From assembly GCA_013822885.1 (NCBI GenBank), contig PNLC01000003.1, positions 1-38,568 on the forward strand: a stretch of 38,568 nt of DNA. Direction: 5' to 3'. The translations under genes were made by a program, and so were the position numbers. How positions within the stretch are numbered: position 1 is the first letter of the stretch; every line of letters starts with the position of its first letter. Below the pieces are notes generated by a model that was given only the letters and a program-made list of their open reading frames with translations, did not search any database and was not told the DNA's origin. The DNA is from Bradyrhizobium sp. (GTDB lineage: Bacteria > Pseudomonadota > Alphaproteobacteria > Rhizobiales > Xanthobacteraceae). This document shows positions 29,445-37,312 of this stretch, piece after piece.

Positions 29445-29813
29445 GGCGGGCTAGAGCCAGTGCAAGGCTGTCAAACGCCAGGTGAGTTAGATAGGAAAGA
29501 CCGGTGCACGTTAGTTCTTCCTGATCGTTCTCTCGCGCCGCCAATCTCGGTTTAGGTACCGTTCCAGCGCCCGTCGCTGCGCATCAGCTGGGTCGACGTC
29601 AGTGTGCGTCGCCAAATACGTGCCATGCTCTATCGGCTGCGATCTTTAGTGGAAATTCGTCCCTCTACTTAGCCTCACCAATATCGGACACATATGTAAA
29701 TGAACTCACCCCGCGAGGAAAAGTTGCCGGGTTTTCCCGACGGTAGGAACGAACGGGCGGAGGAAACATTTCCTCAGAGCCGGGGCAACCGGCATTTGAC
29801 TTGGAGGTCAGTG

Positions 29814-30152
29814 ATGCAACGCCTTGCTCTGGTGGTCGCGACAGCGGCTTTTTTTGTTTTTCCAACATCGGTCTTTTCCCAATCTATTCAGATTGGCCCG
29901 GGCGGCGTCCGAGTAGACGACGGCCGGGGTCGAGGCGGCCAATGCGACGAATTGCGACGTGCCTGTGAAAACAAGGAAAGGCTGGGCGAACGGGGCGAAG
30001 GAAATTGCCGCAGATACCGGGAAGCCTGCGAGAGACCTGTCCGACGTGATGTGTGCGGCGAATTGCGCGCGGCCTGCCTAAACAAGGATCAGCTGGGCGA
30101 ACAGGGCGAAGGGAATTGCCGTAGGTATCGCCAGACTTGCAGAGGCCGCTGA
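29814..30152 (+). CDS. small secreted protein with duplicated twin-CX6C unit
   Basis: Signal peptide MQRLALVVATAAFFVFPTSVFSQ, then two copies of CxELRxAC-x13-CRRYRxxC; start refined from the 29700 ORF. Confidence 0.65.
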   Translation: MQRLALVVATAAFFVFPTSVFSQSIQIGPGGVRVDDGRGRGGQCDELRRACENKERLGERGEGNCRRYREACERPVRRDVCGELRAACLNKDQLGEQGEGNCRRYRQTCRGR

Positions 30153-30479
30153 TCTGGAATCATTCGGTTTGGGCATGGAATCTAGCTGGCGACGCTATCC
30201 GCCGCGCCAAGACTTGGGTGGCGTGCGCCCTTATTTGACTCACTGCTGGCGCTTTCCCATGCGCGATTTTGCACTGTTCGATTGGAGCTCACTTCCGCCG
30301 GAGCCGCCAGGCTCCTGTCGTCGGGACTCTTTTCGCCGGGGAATTTTCCTCGTCCCCATCGGACCCATCCTTAAGTCGAGCTGACATTTAAGAACGGTGA
30401 AGTGTCGGCTCGAGGAATACATCACCTCGCTTCGAGACTTCATGAAGTCGATCTTGCGCACACACTGACCCAGGTATTT

Positions 30480-30850
30480 CTGGCCCGAACGAGCGATTTG
30501 GTAGCCGCTCCCCAGTTCGACTGCGATAGACCTCCTCCTACGGCTGATAAGCAAAGTCCAGCATTCCGAAGCGCCCTTCCGATTTGGCACCCGACGTCAT
30601 CGGCTTGGGCAGATTCACAATGATGCCGGCCTCTTGGCACACGAGGATTTCTGAGCTGCTGAAGTAGCCGCAGATTTGTTAATCGGGCGAAGCAAGCATC
30701 CGCTTCTCGTGAACAACACGCTTGGCCATTTGCTCTTTCAACTTCGTCAGCTTCTCGGTGAGCCTCGTCACCTTCGCGGCCAATGCTTCCGTCGGTTCCT
30801 GTCGGCTCAAACAGCGCGCGGCGCTCTCCTCAAACTGGGCTCGCTGCTGC
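30480..30850 (-). pseudogene. IS1182-like transposase remnant, middle part, with stops and an internal deletion
   Basis: Minus frame reads EALAAKVTRLTEKLTKLKEQMAKRVVHEKRMLASPD*QICGYFSSSEILVCQEAGIIVNLPKPMTSGAKSEGRFGMLDFAYQP*EEVYRSRTGERLP. Confidence 0.7.
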
Positions 30851-31076
30851 AATGCAGCAACGCCTTGATGCGAACCCGCTCGCCGTGCGCCAGCGTCGCG
30901 AGACGGTCGAGCATCCGTTCGGCACGATGAAGGCCCGCATGGGCGCGACACACTTTCTCACCAAAACGCGTCCAAAAGTAGCCGCCGAGATGGCTCTCTC
31001 GGTCCTGGCTTATAATCTGACACGGGTCATGAACATCGTCGGGACCAAGCCGCTGATCGCTGCGATCGCGCCCTGA
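30846..31076 (+). pseudogene. IS1182-like transposase C-terminal remnant (opposite orientation)
   Basis: AAMQQRLDANPLAVRQRRETVEHPFGTMKARMGATHFLTKTRPKVAAEMALSVLAYNLTRVMNIVG. Confidence 0.75.
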
Positions 31077-31193
31077 GACAGGTGCGGTTCCTGGCTTCTC
31101 ACCGACGCCTTGGGAACGGCGTTTTTACACAGCTAAGACCCAAAGCGGGACAGACACCGCTAGCGTTCCGTGGCCCTATGGCGGTTATGTAAT

Positions 31194-32438
31194 TCAATTC
31201 GCCAGCGGCCGCATTGCCGACTTGACCGCATATTCGCCGATCTGGCGTCCGACCGCGGTGCCGTCCTCGACCGCAGAGCGGTAGTGAATACCGCCCCACA
31301 CCCGCGCGTTCTCGACCTCGGTCGCGATCTGCGAAAAGCTGGTCCAGCGTCGCACCACGCCGAGCGGCGGATAGACGTAGCTCGCAGTGAGGTTATCGCT
31401 GCCAAACACCGACTGCAGGACCGCGACCGCCGCGCCCGCGCCAAGGCAATGCGCGGAAGGGTATTCTTGGTGTGGCGGCGACACCAGGAGCGGCTCCCAG
31501 TTGGCATCGGCGGCAAGTGCGGGGTTCTTGGCGGTGGCGGCGTTGCGTATCGCGGTGACCGGACGCCAGAAATTGTAGGCGTACTTCGCCTCGAAGCCAG
31601 CGATGAGCGAATCCGCCATCGCCATGTTGAGGAGCGCGAACAGGCGCGCATTGTCGATCAGGCTCAAATTCTTCGCGGCCGATCCGGTTCGGGCGATGGC
31701 ATTGAATGGCGGCACCTCCGATCCCGCCCAATGGATCGCGATTGCGGTCTGCTCAGTGGTGCGCTCGGTACTCAGGCGCGCGCCGAGCCGTTTGATCTCG
31801 TCGAACTCCTTGGCGAATGTCGCGCTGGTCACGTCGGGCGGTCCCGCGAACGGGAACTGCTTTGGGCCGTTCATCGTGAATGGCGTCATCAGGAACGGCG
31901 CGACGCTGCGCCACTGCGCGAGGATCGGGTTCATGTTCATCGGCGGGGTCGCCTGATAGACGCCGGGACCGGAGCTGAACATGTATGATGCCTGCGCCGA
32001 GGCGCCGTCGTCCTTGCGAGCCGCGAACACCTTCTCGGCGACCTCGTGTCCGATGCGCAGCCCGTTCTCCTTCGCGGGACCATCGGGAATCGTCGCGAGC
32101 GTAGCGGTCAGCGCGGCATCGGTGATCGGCTTCTGCGGCGGATAGAACCGCACCAGGATTCCATGCGCAGCGGCCGCTGCGGCAACTTCTGCTGATGCCT
32201 CAGGCGCGCGCACGTCGACCACGTAGGGCTTGTACTTGCGGTCGACCGCGTTGACAGCGTCGAAGATCGCCGCGTGGACGATCGACATTGTACGCGTCTG
32301 CACCGGTACAGGTGCGCCCGCGATATCCGTCGCGCGTATCGCAACCTGATTCCAGTCGGTTACCGCATCCGCGCGTGCATGCGATGCGAAAACGAGCACC
32401 ACACAAACCGCAATACCAGCCTGCCGATAAAACGACAT
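31194..32438 (-). CDS. vanadium-dependent haloperoxidase/PAP2-like secreted protein
   Basis: Signal peptide MSFYRQAGIAVCVVLVFASHARA; NFWRPVTAIRN; HQEYPSAHCLGAGAAV; VWGGIHYRSAVEDG. Start refined from the over-extended 597 aa ORF. Confidence 0.85.
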   Translation of the reverse strand: MSFYRQAGIAVCVVLVFASHARADAVTDWNQVAIRATDIAGAPVPVQTRTMSIVHAAIFDAVNAVDRKYKPYVVDVRAPEASAEVAAAAAAHGILVRFYPPQKPITDAALTATLATIPDGPAKENGLRIGHEVAEKVFAARKDDGASAQASYMFSSGPGVYQATPPMNMNPILAQWRSVAPFLMTPFTMNGPKQFPFAGPPDVTSATFAKEFDEIKRLGARLSTERTTEQTAIAIHWAGSEVPPFNAIARTGSAAKNLSLIDNARLFALLNMAMADSLIAGFEAKYAYNFWRPVTAIRNAATAKNPALAADANWEPLLVSPPHQEYPSAHCLGAGAAVAVLQSVFGSDNLTASYVYPPLGVVRRWTSFSQIATEVENARVWGGIHYRSAVEDGTAVGRQIGEYAVKSAMRPLAN

Positions 32439-32491
32439 CGTTTTTCCCTCGTCGAAATTCGCTTGTTGGACGATCTCAGTTCGGCGTCGGC

Positions 32492-32950
32492 CTAGCCGCC
32501 CTCGCGCGCAAAGGTGAAGATTCCGCGCGCGGGTTTGCCGCCGAAGGCCAGGTTCGGCGCGGGCGAAGCTCATCACGACAAGCCTGTTGCTGTGGATCTT
32601 GTAGTCGCGCGTCTGTTCTGTCCCGACCCATGTTTCGTTCCCGGCGACATCGACCTTGGTGACAAACTTGTCGCCCTCGACGCGATAGCGTCCCGAATAG
32701 GCGAGCATCGAGCGGTAGGCGCTGTCACGCTCGGCTTCGTTTGCGGTGGCTTGCGGCCCTGTGCGGTCAGGAGGCCCATCAGCCGCCCCTCGGGGGCAGC
32801 GCCGAATACAACGTTCCTCTCCTTGGTCTCGACCTCCTCGGGCACCCAAGACTGGAGCTTCCAGATTCCGGCGATCTTCTCGGCCCCGGCCGCCGTCTCG
32901 GCGGCGAGTATGACCCCGGCCGCGATGGCCAGCGCGATGATTTGTCTCAC
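32492..32950 (-). pseudogene. lipocalin-like domain protein with two compensating frameshifts
   Basis: Signal plus KIAGIWKLQSWVPEEVETKERNVVFGAAPEGRLMGLLTAQGRKP (frame a), TANEAERDSAYRSMLAYSGRYRVEGDKFVTKVDVAGNETWVGTEQTRDYKIHSNRLVVMS (frame b), SPAPNLAFGGKPARGIFTFAREGG* (frame a again). Confidence 0.8.
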
Positions 32951-32970
32951 GTGAGCAGCTTCCCTCGATC

Positions 32971-34629
32971 GTGAAAACGACGCGCAACGGCGCGATCGCG
33001 TTGACGTTAGGAAGCGCAGAGACTTATGTCATAAGCGAGAAACGGGATTTCGACGGGAACCTTGTATTAGCCTCGTCGGACGAGGAATCCATGCAGGAAC
33101 GGGGACTTACCTTCGGCCGCTTCCGTTTCGACCCGCGCCGGGGACTGACGGCCGGCGCGCGCGAAGTTCGCCTGACTCCGAAAGCCCTGTCGCTTCTGTC
33201 CTTCCTCGCCGCGCGGCCCGGCGAGGTAGTCACTAAGGACGAATTGTTCGGCGCAGTGTGGCCCGAGACGACGGTCGGGGACGCGGCGCTCGTCACATGC
33301 ATCCAGGAACTGCGCAGGGCGCTGCGCGATGACGCCCGCCGCCCGCGCTACATCGAGACGCTGCACCGGCGAGGTTATCGCTTCATCGCGAAGACAGCGC
33401 CCTCGGCCGCTTCGAACGCGAAACCCGGAAGCCTGCCGCTGCCAGATCGACCTTCGATCGTAGTGCTGCCGTTCGCCAACATGAGCGGCGATCCGCATCA
33501 GGAGAATTTCGCAGACGGGATCTCGGACAACCTGATCACCGAGCTCGCGCGTATCCGCTGGCTGTTCGTGATCGCACGCAACTCCAGCTTCGTCTACAAG
33601 CAGCGCGCGGTGAACGTGAGCGAGGTCGCCCGAACGCTTGGCGTTCGTTACGTGCTCGAAGGCACCGTCCGCCGTGCCGGGACCCGGCTGCGTATCACGG
33701 CTCAGCTCGTCGATGCGGTGAGCGGCGGCCATCACTGGGCCGAGCGTTACGACCGCGAGATCGGCGATATCTTTGCGGTGCAGGACGAGCTTACACGCAG
33801 CGTCGCGGGCGCGATCGAGCCACATCTGCTCGCGGCCGAGGGCGTGCGTGCGCTCGCGCGTTCGGCCAACGATCTCGGTGCATGGGAAATGGTTTCACAG
33901 GCGCAGACGCATTTCTGGCGCCTGACGCGTGCGGACTGCGCAACCGCCCGGACGACGCTGGAGCAAGCGGTTGCGGCGCATCCCAACTACGCGGCGGCCC
34001 GGGGCTTGCTAGGCTTTTGCCTGGTCTTTACGGCCCATATGGGCTGGATCGCGCGTGAAACGGGATTGCCGCTCGGCCGCGAACACGCCGTGCGCGCGAT
34101 TGCGCTCGATGATCGCGATTCGTGGGGGCATATCGCGCTCGGCTATTGCGCGATGATGGAACGCAGTACGCAGGAGTCGATCGCGGCCTTCCGGCGTGCC
34201 GTCAGCCTCAATCCGAATTCAGCTGCGGCGCATTCCTATCTCTGTCACGGGCTGGGGTTTGCCGGACTGGACCGTGAGGCGATCGCGCATGGTGAGGAGG
34301 CGGTCAGGCTCAGTCCGCTCGATCCGGAGACGGCACGCTTTCTCGGCGGCATCGCGGTCGCGCACTATACGGCAGGCCGATTTGATGAAGCCGCAAGATA
34401 TACAAGCGAAGCACTCCGTCTCAGGCCGGGATTCCAAGGCGCCCAGCGGCTGCATTGCGCAAGCCTCGCGCAGTCCGGCCGGATCGACGAGGCGAGGTCC
34501 CTCTTTGCGACGGTGAAGCGCGAGCAGCCGCAGATTTCTATTGCCTGGATCCGCGCAAGCGTTCCCTACCAGACGCCCGAACTGATGGAGCTTTTCCTCA
34601 ACGGTATGAGAACGGCCGGACTGCGCTAG
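32971..34629 (+). CDS. winged-helix (OmpR/CadC-type) regulator with TolB-N-like and TPR domains
   Basis: VVTKDELFGAVWPETTVGDAALVTCIQELRRALRDD; RPSIVVLPFANMSGDPHQENFADGISDNLITELAR; TPR-like C-terminus. Start may be 33091. Confidence 0.85.
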   Translation: MKTTRNGAIALTLGSAETYVISEKRDFDGNLVLASSDEESMQERGLTFGRFRFDPRRGLTAGAREVRLTPKALSLLSFLAARPGEVVTKDELFGAVWPETTVGDAALVTCIQELRRALRDDARRPRYIETLHRRGYRFIAKTAPSAASNAKPGSLPLPDRPSIVVLPFANMSGDPHQENFADGISDNLITELARIRWLFVIARNSSFVYKQRAVNVSEVARTLGVRYVLEGTVRRAGTRLRITAQLVDAVSGGHHWAERYDREIGDIFAVQDELTRSVAGAIEPHLLAAEGVRALARSANDLGAWEMVSQAQTHFWRLTRADCATARTTLEQAVAAHPNYAAARGLLGFCLVFTAHMGWIARETGLPLGREHAVRAIALDDRDSWGHIALGYCAMMERSTQESIAAFRRAVSLNPNSAAAHSYLCHGLGFAGLDREAIAHGEEAVRLSPLDPETARFLGGIAVAHYTAGRFDEAARYTSEALRLRPGFQGAQRLHCASLAQSGRIDEARSLFATVKREQPQISIAWIRASVPYQTPELMELFLNGMRTAGLR

Positions 34630-34771
34630 GTCCACTGTCTTTCCCATCGGCATGTTGCGTTGACGTCCGCTTCTGGTGCACGTTTGAGACATCCCAACGC
34701 TTGGTAAGATGTCTGTCAACGGGGGTAGACCGGAAGTCATTGGTACACCGCCAAACCGGCGCAAATGTGAA

Positions 34772-34912
34772 GGTTTGCGGATGCCGGCCCCATGAAGGTG
34801 GCGCGGCGCACACCGGGGGCCGGCGTACGCAAACCTCCAAGGGAGATGCTATGGGGCGGCGGCGAGGGTATTGCATCCATCGTTGCTGATCTGAACCGAT
34901 GGAGCGCCTCCC
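34772..34912 (+). ncRNA. candidate IS110 bridge-RNA region (structured 5' leader)
   Basis: Stem GGTTTGCG-gat-GCCGGCCCC / GGGGCCGGC-gta-CGCAAACC (34772-34791/34816-34835), then GATGC/GCATC (34845/34873) and CCATCG/CGATGG (34877/34897), ending at the IS110 transposase start. Confidence 0.45.
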
Positions 34913-36070
34913 ATGCAAAAGTGTAACGATCTGAGCCGATCCCTGACCCCCCTAGATCCGGACGGCACGTTGATCGCCGTTATCGAATTGAGCCTGTCGA
35001 GCTGGCTCATCGCCGGCATCGTGCCTGGCCTCGGGCGCCAGCCGTTGAAGAAGCTCGCGGTCGACGAGAGCGCATTGCTGAAGTTGCTGCATCGATGGCG
35101 AGACGAAGCGGCGAAGGCCGGGCATCGGATCAAACGCGTCGCTGTCGCTTTCGAGGCCGGCCGCGACGGCTTCTGGCTCGCGCGCTGGCTCAGTGCACGC
35201 GACATTGAGGCCCACGTCATTCACGCTTCGAGCGTGGCGGTGTCGCGCGAACATCGGCGCGCCAAGACCGATCGGCTCGATACCGAGCTGCTCAAACGCG
35301 CTTTTCTCGGCTGGCTGCGCGGCGAGCGTGATCACTGCAAGATGGTGGCGATCCCGACAACCAAGGACGAAGATGCCAAGCGTCCCAACCGCGAGCACGA
35401 GAGCCTCGTCGGAGAGCAAAGTCGGATCGTCAACCGAATGAAAGCAACGTTGATCCGGCTCGGCATCCGCGGCTTCAATCCCAAGCTGAAGAAGGCCGCC
35501 GAACGCCTCGACGGCTTGCGCACCCCCGAGGGCGAGCCGATCCCGCCCAACACCCTGGCTGAACTGCGTCGCGACATGGTGCGCCGGCGGCTCATCAGTG
35601 ATCAGATAAGGCAGATCGAGGACGCTCGCCTGGCGCGTCTCAAGCAAGCGCCCGATAATGGACCACACGCCATGGTGCGCCTGTTGGCGCGGGTAATCGG
35701 GGTTGGTGTCGAGACGGCCGACATGCTGGTGCAGGAGGTACTGTCGCGAAGCATGCGCGACCGCCGGGCGGTAGCGCGCTATGCCGGCCTCACGGGCTCG
35801 CCCGACGAGAGCGGCAGAAAACGCCGAGAGAAAGGATTGGCCCGTTCCGGCAACGCTCGGGTTCGACGAGGCATGATCCAATTGGCGTGGCGATTTCTCA
35901 TGTTCCAGAAAGACAGCAGCTTGGCGCAGTGGTTTCGAGCCCGCACCGAGAGCGCCCGTGGCACTCGCAAGACCATGATCGTGGCTTTGGCGCGCAAGCT
36001 ACTGATCGCCCTTTGGCGCCTCGTGCGGGAGGGCGTGGTGCCGGACGGCGTCGTTCTGCGGCCGGCATAA
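34913..36070 (+). CDS. IS110-family transposase (DEDD recombinase)
   Basis: VAFEAGRDGFWLARWL, HASSVAVSREHRRAKTDRLDTELLKRAFL, YAGLTGSPDESGRKRREKGLARSGNARVRRGMIQLAWRFLMFQ. Confidence 0.92.
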   Translation: MQKCNDLSRSLTPLDPDGTLIAVIELSLSSWLIAGIVPGLGRQPLKKLAVDESALLKLLHRWRDEAAKAGHRIKRVAVAFEAGRDGFWLARWLSARDIEAHVIHASSVAVSREHRRAKTDRLDTELLKRAFLGWLRGERDHCKMVAIPTTKDEDAKRPNREHESLVGEQSRIVNRMKATLIRLGIRGFNPKLKKAAERLDGLRTPEGEPIPPNTLAELRRDMVRRRLISDQIRQIEDARLARLKQAPDNGPHAMVRLLARVIGVGVETADMLVQEVLSRSMRDRRAVARYAGLTGSPDESGRKRREKGLARSGNARVRRGMIQLAWRFLMFQKDSSLAQWFRARTESARGTRKTMIVALARKLLIALWRLVREGVVPDGVVLRPA

Positions 36071-36080
36071 TGAACGGAGG

Positions 36081-36248
36081 TCACGCCTCGCAGCGCGCGA
36101 CATGCCCGCCGAGCGTCGCCGTGCGGCAGCTCTCGATCGCCGACATCACCTTGAGTTGGCCGAGGCTGACATGGCCGGCATTGGCCCGGCGCCATGCCGG
36201 GCCGTGGCCGCGGAAGATGTCCGCGACCTCCAGCGATGGACGCGACAT
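36081..36248 (-). pseudogene. truncated IS91-family transposase (N-terminus only)
   Basis: MSRPSLEVADIFRGHGPAWRRANAGHVSLGQLKVMSAIESCRTATLGGHVARCEA* equals the N-terminal zinc-binding region of IS91 transposases, cut after 55 aa at the IS110 junction. Confidence 0.85.
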
Positions 36249-36258
36249 CTGCCGCGCT

Positions 36259-37128
36259 TCAGGCGGGCGGCTCGGCTTGCGTCAGCGTGATGCGATCGAG
36301 CGGGCTCATGACTTGCTGGATCGTCTTGGTGGCAACACGCGCGTAGAGCGCCGTGGTGTCGAGCTTGGCATGACCGAGCAGGACCTGGATCACCCTGATA
36401 TCGATGTTCTGCTCAAGCAGATGGGTGGCGAAGCTGTGCCGCAACGTATGCATGGATACCGGCTTACCGATCTCGGCCATATGGGCTGCGGCGTGACAGG
36501 CACGATTGAGCTGGCGCGTCGTCATCGGCTGCACACGGTCGCGTCCTGGAAACAGCCAGCCCTGCGGTCGTGCCGCCTTCCACCAGGCGCGCAGCAGTTC
36601 AAGCAGATGCGGAGACAGCATTACGTACCGATCTTTGCGGCCTTTGCCTTGCTCGACGCGAATGACCATGCGCTTGCTGTCGATGTCGCCGATCTTCAGC
36701 GCCACCACCTCGGAGACGCGTAATCCAGCCCCGTAGGCCACACTCAGCGCCGCTTTGTATTTGAGCCCCGGCACTGCATCCAGCAGCCGTGCCACCTCAT
36801 CTGGACTGAGCACCACCGGCAGCTTGCGCGGTTCCCGGACGAATGCCGTCCGCTCAACAAGATCGGGCCGCCCGAGTGTGACCTTAAAGAAGAACCGTAG
36901 CGTCGAGACCGTCTGGTTGACTGTGGGGACGCCAACGCCGCTCGCCGTCAGGTGAAGCTGATAACGCCGCACGTCCTCGGAACTTGCCGTGTCGGGCGAG
37001 CGACCAAGATGGATCGTGAAGTTCTTGACCCTCTGCAGGTAGTCATGTTGGGTCTTCGCTGCGAACTTCCGGATCGTCATGTCTTCGATCATGCGCCGGC
37101 GTAACGGGCTCATTGCCTGGTCGGTCAT
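36259..37128 (-). CDS. tyrosine recombinase/integrase (IS91-associated type)
   Basis: GAGLRVSEVVALKIGDID, HTLRHSFATHLLEQNIDIRVIQVLLGHAKLDTTALYARV (R-HxxR-H-Y). Confidence 0.9.
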   Translation of the reverse strand: MTDQAMSPLRRRMIEDMTIRKFAAKTQHDYLQRVKNFTIHLGRSPDTASSEDVRRYQLHLTASGVGVPTVNQTVSTLRFFFKVTLGRPDLVERTAFVREPRKLPVVLSPDEVARLLDAVPGLKYKAALSVAYGAGLRVSEVVALKIGDIDSKRMVIRVEQGKGRKDRYVMLSPHLLELLRAWWKAARPQGWLFPGRDRVQPMTTRQLNRACHAAAHMAEIGKPVSMHTLRHSFATHLLEQNIDIRVIQVLLGHAKLDTTALYARVATKTIQQVMSPLDRITLTQAEPPA

Positions 37129-37136
37129 GGGGAGGC

Positions 37137-37180
37137 TCCTGTCTGGAGGGAGGGTTGCAACTCCTCATCTTCAGACAGGA
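37137..37180. repeat. inverted repeat upstream of the IS91-type recombinase
   Basis: TCCTGTCTG (37137-37145) / CAGACAGGA (37172-37180), nested inside GGGGAG (37129) / CTCCCC (37195). Confidence 0.6.
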
Positions 37181-37312
37181 CGCGCCTGTTATCTCTCCCC
37201 ACTCCGCGCACTTGGCGACGGAGAGCCCTACCGCGCGAGCGGTTTAGTCCTTTGATCCGAAGGAGACTTTAGAGTTAGGCATAGCTTATTCGAGAAGGGC
37301 GAGCATTTCTCT

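Larger units (their letters stand above)
34770..36083 (+). mobile_element. IS110-family insertion sequence (approximate bounds)
   Basis: IS110 transposase with structured leader; right side abuts a truncated IS91 transposase ORF. Ends not defined by terminal repeats. Confidence 0.55.

Noticed and set aside
30300-30315. GGAGCC-gcca-GGCTCC hairpin
   Set aside because: Short stem, no T-tract; not distinguishable from chance in high-GC DNA.
32439-32987. N-terminal 183-residue extension of the haloperoxidase ORF
   Set aside because: It is a frameshifted lipocalin-like gene fused by chance; the haloperoxidase signal peptide starts at 32438.
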